From positions 1-5,395 of the forward strand of contig JAJZXT010000088.1 in the NCBI GenBank assembly GCA_021806355.1: a stretch of DNA of 5,395 nucleotides. Reading direction: 5' to 3'. Source of the stretch: Thermoplasmata archaeon. Lineage in GTDB: Archaea; Thermoplasmatota; Thermoplasmata; Thermoplasmatales; Thermoplasmataceae. Made by a program: the position numbers and the translations under genes. The notes under the pieces are model-generated. The model was given only the letters and a program-made list of their open reading frames with translations. It was not told where the DNA came from and made no database searches. How positions within the stretch are numbered: the first letter of the stretch is position 1; the number at the start of each line of letters is the position of its first letter. Shown here in pieces: positions 1 through 4,830 of the stretch.

Positions 1-132
1 TATATCAAAAGCAGCTTGAGACTTGCAAGGAAGATAAAGAATGCCAAATCACTGGAGGAGGCAAAGAATTTTGCTTTTCAGATGGAGGAGAAAGCTATGC
101 AGAAATTGGAAGAGACGTTGGGAGACCTTTGA
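1..132 (+). CDS. C-terminal end of an unrecognised helical protein (5' partial)
   Basis: Reading frame 1 is open from the window edge to a TGA at 130-132 and gives 43 residues. The peptide is rich in Lys, Glu, Ala and Leu, with spacing that suggests long amphipathic helices, possibly coiled coil (for example KSLEEAKNFAFQMEEKAM). There is no Cys, no membrane segment and no motif I recognise. The start lies outside the window, so family and length are unknown. The next gene begins 38 bases downstream on the same strand, so the two may be co-transcribed. The open frame is short and could be chance, but its composition and its position just upstream of a gene with an SD support a real gene end. 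Confidence 0.6.
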   Translation, partial: YIKSSLRLARKIKNAKSLEEAKNFAFQMEEKAMQKLEETLGDL

Positions 133-170
133 TGCAATGGGAAAAGATATAAGGACTTGAGGACATATGT

Positions 171-1208
171 ATGACAATAATGGCCATGATTAAAACTGAA
201 ATGATCGATCCTGCTAAAGAAAAGAATCGGATGGCAGCCTTGAAGGCGTGGGAAACAATAAGACGACAGAAAATTGAAAAAATCAAAGCTGAAAACGAGA
301 GCATTGATGACTATTTCTTCGATCCTGATATGAGGAAAGTTGCCTTTGGAACCTATAGGATAAATCCTCCGCTTATCAAACCATCAAAGCTTACCTGGGT
401 TGAGAAGGGCGGTGTTGGCAAAGAACTATCTGACGGGTGGTCCCTAAATTTTGCAGTTGGATGCACCCACGCATGCAGATTCTGCTATGTTGACAGCATA
501 AACAAGAGATATGGGAACAAAAGAGCTGGCCCTCTTGTAAACAGGGCATGGGGCAATTATTTCTACACCCCCGAAAACATTGATGAGGCAATTGAGAAAA
601 CCAACTGGAAGAAATGGGAAGGCATTGAAGTGATGATGTCTTCAACACACGATGCATATCTTCCTCAGCTTGCACCAGTTACAAGGAGAATTATAACGGC
701 GGCACTTGAAAATGGAGTTAAGCTATGTGTTCAGACAAGATCTCCCCTTGTAAAGAAGGATTTCGGCATTTATTCAGAATTCAAAGATCAGGTAAGAATA
801 CAGGTTTCCGTCGCAACAATGAATCATGAGCTTTCAAGGTTAATGGAGCCCCGGGTTGCATCACCGGAATCAAGGATTGAGATAATCAGGGAGGCAAAGC
901 GGCTTGGACTGAAAGCAGGGATAATAATAGCACCAGTGATGCCACCTTTGAAGATTAGACCTTACCCTTCAAGAGATGTTGAGGAAATAGTAAGGATAAT
1001 TTCTGAATTCAAGCCCGATTTTATCTATGGGGAATCTTTGCATACGAGGGGATCAAACATAAAGGAACTTGAAATAGCATTGCAGGAGCCTCTAGTCCTA
1101 GGAAACTTTGATGAGGCAATGGAAATAAAGTTTCATTCAACACTGTTAAAATATGGAATGAAGGGCCGATGGTGGAGAGAGCATAAAAGAATTAATTCAG
1201 GACAATAA
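171..1208 (+). CDS. Radical SAM protein, SplB-like (DNA repair photolyase-related, COG1533)
   Basis: This 345-residue protein belongs by its motifs to the COG1533 group of radical SAM enzymes, which includes spore photoproduct lyase relatives of mostly unknown substrate. Cys98-x3-Cys102-x2-Cys105, in the context GCTHACRFCYVD, is the canonical site for a [4Fe-4S] cluster that cleaves S-adenosylmethionine. Further family signatures are TRSPLVKKD (189-197), followed by the SRIEIIREAKRLGL stretch (234-247) and IIIAPVMPPL (251-260), which form barrel strands. Residues 1-50 are a basic, probably helical extension. The start at 171 follows GAGG (159-162) by 8 bases; an ATG at 167 is out of frame and closes after 8 codons, and in-frame ATGs at 180 and 186 are possible alternatives. 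The last 17 bases overlap the convergent tcmP gene. The substrate cannot be read from the sequence: DNA photoproduct, RNA and protein are all possible. Family confidence is high, function low. Confidence 0.9.
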   Translation: MTIMAMIKTEMIDPAKEKNRMAALKAWETIRRQKIEKIKAENESIDDYFFDPDMRKVAFGTYRINPPLIKPSKLTWVEKGGVGKELSDGWSLNFAVGCTHACRFCYVDSINKRYGNKRAGPLVNRAWGNYFYTPENIDEAIEKTNWKKWEGIEVMMSSTHDAYLPQLAPVTRRIITAALENGVKLCVQTRSPLVKKDFGIYSEFKDQVRIQVSVATMNHELSRLMEPRVASPESRIEIIREAKRLGLKAGIIIAPVMPPLKIRPYPSRDVEEIVRIISEFKPDFIYGESLHTRGSNIKELEIALQEPLVLGNFDEAMEIKFHSTLLKYGMKGRWWREHKRINSGQ

Positions 1209-2328
1209 ATCCTCTATCCGGATAGGTTCCCTTTCTTCTTTTATCAATTTTCACTTTAATTTTGTCCAACTCTTCAAGTTTTGCTAAAATTTCAGCTCTA
1301 TAAACCCATTTTGTTTTACAAATGATAGTAGATTTAACCTGATCAATTGGAATTTTTTTGCCCTTCCCAAACACTTCGACCAACACGTTATAGCAATCTG
1401 AAGAAGCTAGCCCCAGCCATATTTTTTCCTGACCGTAATCAACAAGTGTTTTTTGGTTTGGATCAAAATCAAAGTCGCTGAATTTATAAGATCCATCCTT
1501 TGCAGAGTCAAACATGGCTTTTTTCATAACCTCTAAACCTTTGCAATGTTTTGTGAGGTATACAAGATAATATTCCAATCCGTTATGGTTATTATAAGCT
1601 GCAAAAGATATGGTGAATAATTCACTTACCCCACTATTGCTTTTTATTTTTTGGGTCAAGTTTTCCAAAAAGTACTTCGTAACTAAATTTTCATCATTTT
1701 TACTTGCTCTTATAGAGTCCAATTGCTGCGCAGAGTATAGTTTTTCTAGTGAGGGAATATGCATCGGGTCAAAAACGAACCGTTCAACATAGCCGGCCAT
1801 AAACGTGATTAGAATCTCTGCTTTTTTATTTATCATAACACGTGACAAAACATCATAATCGATATCGCTCCAACCAAAAGGATCAACAAAACAAAAGCAG
1901 GGAGCTAAGCTCTTATTTCCTTCCTCTACTTCACTTAATATTGAATTTAATTGAGAGTTAAAATCTCCATTTATAATTCTATATTTTAACCATGATGGAA
2001 CTGGTTCAATCCTTTTTTTTATAACCTTCTCTAGGTTTTGAGCCCTATTAGAATTTTTTTCAATAAAGATATTAAAGAATTCAGTACCTAAAAATTTATT
2101 TGCCGAACTGTGCTCTTTGAGCGATTTGAGAACGACAACTGGTGAACCATCTTCGCCATTGGAATATTCTCCTGGACCAGCAAAACCATCAATATAGATA
2201 AACCTTCGATCATTGGAACCTATGGCAAGTATAGGAGCCCAAGCCTGAACATACTTCATTAAGATATGGTGCTTTGCCGCCGTGTGAGGTGAGATTGGCC
2301 AAATAGTATCATTATTTATTCTGCTCAC
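1192..2328 (-). CDS. tcmP: Three-Cys-motif partner protein TcmP
   Basis: This 378-residue protein matches the TcmP family, named because it recurs beside Gp37/Gp68 three-Cys-motif proteins; such a protein starts at 5171. With the start used here, the N-terminal signature ISPHTAAKH lies at 12-20, YIDGFAGPG at 45-53 (like the glycine-rich SAM-binding loop of Rossmann methyltransferases), then a GSP element at 61-63, an acidic FIEKN (88-92) and FVDPFG (147-152, like methyltransferase motif IV). The KGLEVMKKAM element sits near 261-270, and the C-terminal 60-70 residues look like the winged-helix domain known in this family, ending in a basic KRRKGTYPDRGF. The frame stays open to a TTG at 2352, but I prefer the GTG at 2328-2326. 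It overlaps the upstream RHH stop as GTGA, follows AAGGAG (2345-2340) by 11 bases, and puts the conserved N-terminus close to the start, as is usual. The biochemical activity is unproven; a methyltransferase-like fold is inference. Confidence 0.9.
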   Translation of the reverse strand: MSRINNDTIWPISPHTAAKHHILMKYVQAWAPILAIGSNDRRFIYIDGFAGPGEYSNGEDGSPVVVLKSLKEHSSANKFLGTEFFNIFIEKNSNRAQNLEKVIKKRIEPVPSWLKYRIINGDFNSQLNSILSEVEEGNKSLAPCFCFVDPFGWSDIDYDVLSRVMINKKAEILITFMAGYVERFVFDPMHIPSLEKLYSAQQLDSIRASKNDENLVTKYFLENLTQKIKSNSGVSELFTISFAAYNNHNGLEYYLVYLTKHCKGLEVMKKAMFDSAKDGSYKFSDFDFDPNQKTLVDYGQEKIWLGLASSDCYNVLVEVFGKGKKIPIDQVKSTIICKTKWVYRAEILAKLEELDKIKVKIDKRRKGTYPDRGFIVLN

Positions 2329-2504
2329 CCCAAGGCATGCTCCTTGTGCCAACGATCTAATTTCTCATTCAGGGCATCTTGAATAAACTGTTGCGGTGAA
2401 TTCCATTTTTTTTCTTTTTCCATTATACTAAGTATCTCATTGTAAAGTCCTATTGGAAGCCTTAAATTAACCTGTTCAGTTTTAACATATGACGATTTTG
2501 GCAT
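2325..2504 (-). CDS. Ribbon-helix-helix (CopG/Arc-type) protein, leftward
   Basis: A 59-codon gene. Residues 9-16 (TEQVNLRL) form a typical RHH beta strand with Gln11, Asn13 and Arg15 at alternating positions that would point into the DNA major groove. Helix A follows at about 18-31. The NSP turn and helix B lie at about 35-50 (NSPQQFIQDALNEKLD), then a short basic tail. RHH proteins bind operators as dimers or tetramers and often repress their own operon or act as antitoxins. No RNase or ParE-like toxin is visible next to it; the downstream gene is tcmP, overlapping by 4 bases (GTGA), so the two are surely co-expressed. The ATG at 2504 has no SD upstream and lies about 27 bases from a TATA-like element, which suggests a leaderless transcript. 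The strand matches the divergent RHH gene at 2558. A transcription regulator of the tcmP unit is the likeliest role. Confidence 0.85.
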   Translation of the reverse strand: MPKSSYVKTEQVNLRLPIGLYNEILSIMEKEKKWNSPQQFIQDALNEKLDRWHKEHALG

Positions 2505-2527
2505 AATATGTCTAAGGATAGGAAGGC

Positions 2528-2535
2528 TTTAATAT
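2528..2535. promoter_or_regulatory. TATA-like element possibly shared by the two divergent RHH genes
   Basis: TTTAATAT on the plus strand (ATATTAAA on the minus strand) has its centre about 27 bases from the ATG at 2558 and about 27 bases from the minus-strand ATG at 2504. In archaea the box is centred about 26 bases upstream of the transcription start, so transcripts in both directions could begin at or next to the start codons, that is, be leaderless. Neither gene has a recognisable SD, which agrees. The plus orientation is the better match to an archaeal box. Whether one box really serves both directions is inference. Confidence 0.45.
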
Positions 2536-2582
2536 CTTGTATTGCTTATGCTATCATATGATAGCAAGAGAAACAATACAAG
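2536..2582. repeat. Outer inverted repeat around the RHH start
   Basis: CTTGTATTG (2536-2544) and CAATACAAG (2574-2582) are perfect 9-base inverted arms. They enclose the 18-bp palindrome at 2549-2566; the two centres differ by about 1.5 bases. The right arm lies in codons 6-9 of the RHH gene. Nested arms of this kind fit two or more RHH dimers bound side by side, or a cruciform. With a leaderless start at 2558, only the right arm would be in RNA, so a DNA-level role is more likely. Confidence 0.6.
2549..2566. repeat. Perfect 18-bp palindrome over the RHH start codon, putative operator
   Basis: TGCTATCATATGATAGCA reads the same on both strands and has the ATG of the rightward RHH gene (2558-2560) at its centre. 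It lies just downstream of the TATA-like element, where a bound repressor would block the transcription start. Its half-site contains GATAG. Phage P22 Arc, which has the same Q-x-N-x-R reading strand as both RHH proteins here, recognises TAG-containing half-sites (recalled family knowledge), although in Arc's operator the half-sites face the other way. Autorepression by one or both RHH proteins is the natural reading, but it is unproven. Confidence 0.65.
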
Positions 2583-2713
2583 TTAATGTTAGATTATCTG
2601 AGGATTTAGTTGAGCTTATAGACAAAGCGGTAAGCGAATATCATTTTACGAATAGGCAAGAGTTAGTTAAATCGGCTATTCGAGACTTTTTGAAAAAGGA
2701 GGTCCCAGCATGA
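2558..2713 (+). CDS. Ribbon-helix-helix (CopG/Arc-type) protein, rightward
   Basis: A 51-residue RHH protein, essentially a bare domain. The strand is TIQVNVRL (6-13) with Gln8, Asn10 and Arg12 as presumed base-reading residues. Helix A covers about 15-27 (EDLVELIDKAVSE). The TNRQ turn at 31-34 leads into helix B (ELVKSAIRDFLKK, 35-47). The QVN-V/L-RL core is shared with the divergent RHH protein at 2504, so they are probably paralogues and might bind the same site or even mixed dimers. The ATG lies inside an 18-bp palindrome and about 27 bases after a TATA-like box, with no SD, consistent with leaderless translation. The end overlaps the ATG at 2710 (ATGA), and the codons for its last residues contain the SD of that gene, so the two are translationally coupled. 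Regulator or antitoxin-like; regulator is favoured because the next gene resembles no known toxin. Confidence 0.85.
   Translation: MIARETIQVNVRLSEDLVELIDKAVSEYHFTNRQELVKSAIRDFLKKEVPA
2698..2702 (+). promoter_or_regulatory. Shine-Dalgarno site of the 2710 gene, first copy of a repeated start region
   Basis: GGAGG stands 7 bases before the ATG at 2710 and lies inside the final codons of the RHH gene. The 18 bases from 2698 (GGAGGTCCCAGCATGAAA) match those from 3583 in 16 positions, although the upstream gene is not retained at the second site. This fixes the start of the 154-aa protein. Confidence 0.8.
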
Positions 2714-3174
2714 AACCATACTCACAAATACAATGCGATGGGAATGTTAAACGTGCTCTTCCCTGTGTTAAGAGAACCCCTCCATATGATTGCATGGTAG
2801 GTGACTGGACAATTGAAGAGGGAAGGATACCTGATGAGTACCAGATTAAATTAACAAATTTATCCGATATTTCTGGAAGCACAGTTTTTGAACTGTTGGA
2901 ATGGTATTCTGAAAGTTTTGAAGGCTATAAAAAGAGAAAAGCTCAATTCGAAACAGACAAGATGACAATTCTAAAAAATTGCATTTCGGCCAGCTGCGAC
3001 TATGATGCGGGAAAGGGAATGTCAGTCATCAGAATTGTTCAAAAGGGGAGCAGACCAGAAATGGTAGCCGGGATATTCAGGGAAATGACTGTCCAAGCGA
3101 AATACTTCCTCGGTGAGGAAAAGACGGAGTTCATCTATGAGAACATTTTAGTGGAGGGGTTTGAAGATGAATAG
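2710..3174 (+). CDS. Unknown 154-aa protein, paralogue of the protein at 3595
   Basis: I do not recognise this family. The protein is soluble-looking and mixed alpha/beta. The N-terminal 30 residues hold three Cys (9, 19, 28) in a basic stretch absent from the paralogue, and two more Cys lie at 91 and 96. IPDEYQI (40-46) pairs with VPDEFSI of the 126-aa protein. Residues 103-131, starting GMSVIRIVQKGSR and ending VQAK, align without gaps to its residues 73-101 with 12 of 29 identities, and the match continues into a GEE/SEE acidic helix. The C-terminus is acidic (EGFEDE). It is coupled to the RHH gene by an ATGA overlap and has a strong SD. It ends 13 bases from the end of a convergent gene. 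Its position just after an autoregulated RHH gene could suggest an effector of a two-gene module, but no toxin catalytic motif is visible. Confidence 0.85.
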   Translation: MKPYSQIQCDGNVKRALPCVKRTPPYDCMVGDWTIEEGRIPDEYQIKLTNLSDISGSTVFELLEWYSESFEGYKKRKAQFETDKMTILKNCISASCDYDAGKGMSVIRIVQKGSRPEMVAGIFREMTVQAKYFLGEEKTEFIYENILVEGFEDE

Positions 3175-3187
3175 TAAGTACGTAATT

Positions 3188-3481
3188 TCAAGTTCTTCTT
3201 TTTTTGTCCTTTCTAAGAATCTTTGCCTCACTTTTAGCAATTTTCCCACTTCTATGGGCTTCCATTCTTTGCTGTATACCAGAAAAGAAATGCATTCCAG
3301 CTCTAGATTTGCTATAGAGTCCTCTCGTTGCAGCATCTGCGAGTATGGTTTTAGCCTCTTTTCCCGTTTCTCTAAAGGATTTTTCACTTCTTCTAATCGC
3401 ATTAATCTTTTTCATCTGGTTAGATCTCATTTTTTTCAAATGAGAATCTCTCTGCCTTTTGCTCATTGGTTTCTTGGACAT
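3188..3481 (-). CDS. Small, very basic protein of unknown function
   Basis: The 97-residue product has about 31% Lys plus Arg (17 K, 13 R) against 8 acidic residues, so it is strongly positively charged. It begins MSKKPMSKRQRDSHLKK and ends KDKKRRT; the middle (about 45-75) is less charged and contains LADAATRGLY and GMHFFSGIQ. I know no family for it. Binding to nucleic acid is a fair guess from charge alone. I chose the ATG at 3481 because a TATA-like TATAAAGT (plus strand 3503-3510) lies about 25 bases upstream on the coding strand and no SD is present, as for a leaderless gene; the frame is open farther, to 3523. It is convergent with the 2710 gene and divergent from the 3595 gene, and separates those two paralogues. 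A plus-strand frame covers the same region but is Ser/Phe-rich and looks like antisense. Moderate confidence that it is expressed. Confidence 0.65.
   Translation of the reverse strand: MSKKPMSKRQRDSHLKKMRSNQMKKINAIRRSEKSFRETGKEAKTILADAATRGLYSKSRAGMHFFSGIQQRMEAHRSGKIAKSEAKILRKDKKRRT
3193..3205 (+). terminator. T-rich tract, possible transcription end for the 2710 unit
   Basis: TTCTTCTTTTTTT begins 19 bases after the stop codon of the 154-aa gene. Archaeal transcription often stops at T-rich tracts without a hairpin. It also encodes the Lys-rich end of the convergent gene, so the tract may simply reflect those codons. Confidence 0.25.
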
Positions 3482-3502
3482 GTGAATAAAATAAGCACCG
3501 CG

Positions 3503-3510
3503 TATAAAGT
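3503..3510 (-). promoter_or_regulatory. TATA-like box of the small basic gene
   Basis: Read on the minus strand, ACTTTATA is centred about 25 bases upstream of the ATG at 3481. This is the distance expected if transcription starts at the start codon. No SD precedes that ATG, in keeping with a leaderless message. Confidence 0.5.
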
Positions 3511-3549
3511 ATTTTTTGGTCAAGAGAAGGATAGAAGAAATGTATTCCC

Positions 3550-3557
3550 AATATTAG
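3550..3557 (+). promoter_or_regulatory. Weak TATA-like element before the 3595 gene
   Basis: AATATTAG within an AT-rich stretch would place a start near 3580, just ahead of the GGAGG at 3583, giving a short leader with an SD. The gene needs its own promoter because the gene to its left is on the other strand. Other AT-rich positions in 3482-3594 are possible, so this is a tentative choice. Confidence 0.25.
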
Positions 3558-3582
3558 TATTTTCCAAGAAATCTCACCCATT

Positions 3583-3587
3583 GGAGG
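3583..3587 (+). promoter_or_regulatory. Shine-Dalgarno site of the 3595 gene, second copy of the repeated start region
   Basis: GGAGG lies 7 bases before the ATG at 3595. The 18-base region GGAGGTTCCAGCATGAGA matches the start region of the 2710 gene at 16 of 18 positions, including the bases between SD and ATG, which are normally free to drift. The upstream bases would encode EVPA and a stop overlapping the ATG, exactly as the RHH gene does at 2713, but no RHH gene remains here. Confidence 0.75.
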
Positions 3588-3594
3588 TTCCAGC

Positions 3595-3975
3595 ATGAGA
3601 CTTGCACGTGTCAGAACCTTTGATGAGGAAATGCTTGCCGTTCCCGATGAATTCAGCATAGTAGTGAAGGGAAATGAGGAAGAAACAACCGTACATTATG
3701 AAGAACACTTCTTTACGAGCGCTGAGAGGCATAGTGAGATTGGGAAAAAACAGGCAGAAAAATTGAAAATAAGATTCCCGGACGATGAATTTGAATCCAC
3801 TTATGAGGATGGTATCAGTGTGATGAGGGCTACCTTTAAGGGCACCAGGGATGTCTGTTTATCACGAATTTTAAATGAAATATTGTTCCAGGCAAAATGT
3901 TATTTTAGTGAGGAATCAATTGATGAATTAGTCAGAGACACACAGGTCAAGGACACTTTTGTATGGAGGGAATGA
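3595..3975 (+). CDS. Unknown 126-aa protein, paralogue of the protein at 2710
   Basis: The family is unrecognised. VPDEFSI (16-22) and the stretch at 73-101 (GISVMRATFKGTR through LFQAK) match the 154-aa protein, and the following YFSEES (103-108) keeps the paired Glu. The middle (25-50) is acidic and His-containing, and only two Cys are present (88, 102), so the Cys-bearing N-terminal region of the paralogue is missing and is probably not essential to the shared fold. The shared C-terminal half reads as two strands, a long helix and an acidic helix. The start is fixed by GGAGG 7 bases upstream. It is the first gene of a rightward group; the next gene follows after 40 bases. A duplicate that diverged after copying together with its start region is the simplest explanation. 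Confidence 0.85.
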   Translation: MRLARVRTFDEEMLAVPDEFSIVVKGNEEETTVHYEEHFFTSAERHSEIGKKQAEKLKIRFPDDEFESTYEDGISVMRATFKGTRDVCLSRILNEILFQAKCYFSEESIDELVRDTQVKDTFVWRE

Positions 3976-4015
3976 GACAGGCAAGTGAACTCATTAAAAA
4001 AGAGAGTGATTAAAA

Positions 4016-4243
4016 ATGACAATGACAAAAATAGAGCTAAATGAAAAAAATATGGCAACCATCAATTCGATTTTAGAAAAAGGATTTAGGTATCATGACG
4101 AAGATGACCAACCAAAGAATATTAATCAGGTTATATCACGGTTAATAGAACTTGCACATTATGAGGACTATTTAAAAGAGGAAACATCTGATATTTATTG
4201 GGAATGGTTTAATAAAGAAATGACAGAAGGTGGGAAAGAATGA
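4016..4243 (+). CDS. Putative small RHH-like protein
   Basis: This 75-residue protein has the layout of an RHH domain: a short strand (TKIELN, 4-9), a helix (about 11-22), an acidic loop with HDEDDQ (27-32) that is longer than usual, and a helix starting after a Pro-Lys-Asn turn (NINQVISRLIEL, 35-46) that resembles helix B of archaeal VapB-like antitoxins. The C-terminal third contains YWEWFNKEM (61-69), where an antitoxin would carry its partner-binding tail. The strand lacks the Q-x-N-x-R triad of the other two RHH proteins here. GAGAGTGATT upstream (near 4001-4010) is a plausible weak SD; an ATG two codons later (4022) is an alternative start. The end overlaps the next ATG (ATGA), so it is coupled to the 196-aa gene. 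If the two form a toxin-antitoxin pair, the 196-aa protein would be the partner, but that protein shows no known toxin motif. Confidence 0.75.
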   Translation: MTMTKIELNEKNMATINSILEKGFRYHDEDDQPKNINQVISRLIELAHYEDYLKEETSDIYWEWFNKEMTEGGKE

Positions 4244-4830
4244 TAACATTCTATACTTTAGATGAAGCTCTGTCAGCAGGAGTAATAGTTACTCATGTAA
4301 ACAGGAATGGAAATTATGTGGAATATTTCACATACGAAAATGGTGTGTATTTTGTTAGACGCTGGGTTTTTGGGATGGGATGTATAAGAATGGCATCTTT
4401 TACAAAGATTGATGAAGTTCTCGCATACAAAAAGAAATACAATATGGAAGAATTCCATAAAGGTATAATTAGAGCATATTATTCTTTTAACACTCTTCAG
4501 GAAAAACTGAAAGCAATGGTAGATATAAAGACAGAAAACGAAACCGCATGCTCTATGTATTTTGCAAAAGAGATAGATGATACTCATTATTTTCGCTTAG
4601 CAATAACGAAATATCCTGATTCAACCTATGATTATGAGATTAAACTTAGCAAAATAAAGCGTTTTAGCACTGGGGCATCCGACAAAGCTGCTTTTGAGAG
4701 ATATGCGGTTGATGACGAACATTATTTGAAACTATGTGATGAATTCATCAAAACATTAGAAGATTTGAATCTTCAAAGTAATTGGTATAGAACTGTTCGA
4801 GTAAAAATAAAAAAGGAGGTAGAGGCATAA
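4240..4830 (+). CDS. Unknown 196-aa protein
   Basis: I do not recognise a family. Residues 1-60 look like a small beta-rich unit with several aromatic strands (YVEYFTYENGVYFVRRWVF, 26-44) followed by SFTKIDEVLAYKKKYN (53-68). The middle (70-110) is more helical, 115-145 returns to alternating strand-like sequence (HYFRLAITKYP, YDYEIKLSKIKRF), and 148-175 is a probable helix. There is no signal peptide or membrane helix. The start follows GGTGG (4229-4233) and overlaps the previous stop as ATGA; the stop TAA shares its last base with the next ATG. This tight packing says it is made together with the 75-aa and 114-aa proteins, perhaps as parts of one complex. Tyr/Phe richness is high and GC low (about 35% in one sampled line), typical of element-borne genes. 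Confidence 0.85.
   Translation: MITFYTLDEALSAGVIVTHVNRNGNYVEYFTYENGVYFVRRWVFGMGCIRMASFTKIDEVLAYKKKYNMEEFHKGIIRAYYSFNTLQEKLKAMVDIKTENETACSMYFAKEIDDTHYFRLAITKYPDSTYDYEIKLSKIKRFSTGASDKAAFERYAVDDEHYLKLCDEFIKTLEDLNLQSNWYRTVRVKIKKEVEA
4815..4819 (+). promoter_or_regulatory. Shine-Dalgarno site of the 4830 gene
   Basis: GGAGG within AAAAAGGAGGTAGAGG lies 10 bases before the ATG at 4830, inside the last codons of the 196-aa gene. It supports the chosen start and coupling by a TAATG junction. Confidence 0.75.

Noticed and set aside
391..675. Minus-strand open frames within the radical SAM gene, including 95-304
   Set aside because: They lie opposite a gene with clear radical SAM motifs; their Cys- or hydrophobic-rich translations are antisense artefacts.
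1610..1792. Plus-strand frame inside tcmP
   Set aside because: It is antisense to a conserved protein and has no start signals.
2486..2491. Recurring CATATG (also at 164, 2555 and 2783) as a regulatory word
   Set aside because: A six-base palindrome of mostly A and T is expected a few times by chance in 5.4 kb; only the extended dyad at 2549-2566 stands out.
2676..2882. Minus-strand frame over the RHH and 154-aa genes
   Set aside because: It is antisense to two coupled genes with a strong SD on the plus strand.
3148..3402. Minus-strand frame of 84 codons
   Set aside because: It overlaps the better-supported minus-strand gene in another frame and runs into the end of the 154-aa gene; no promoter or SD fits its start.
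3161..3598. Plus-strand frame of 145 codons covering the small basic gene
   Set aside because: It is Ser/Phe/Leu-rich, starts inside the end of the 154-aa gene with no good SD, and reads as the antisense of the Lys/Arg-rich minus-strand gene. Only its last five codons resemble the RHH C-terminus, and that comes from the repeated SD region.
3972..4013. 13-residue frame starting at ATGA and ending two bases before the ATG at 4016
   Set aside because: It fits the gap neatly, but the GGAGG before it is only 2 bases from its ATG and the peptide is too short to judge; probably chance.
4273..4587. Minus-strand hydrophobic, Cys-rich frame within the 196-aa gene
   Set aside because: It is the complement of a Tyr/Lys-rich coding region; no promoter or SD.
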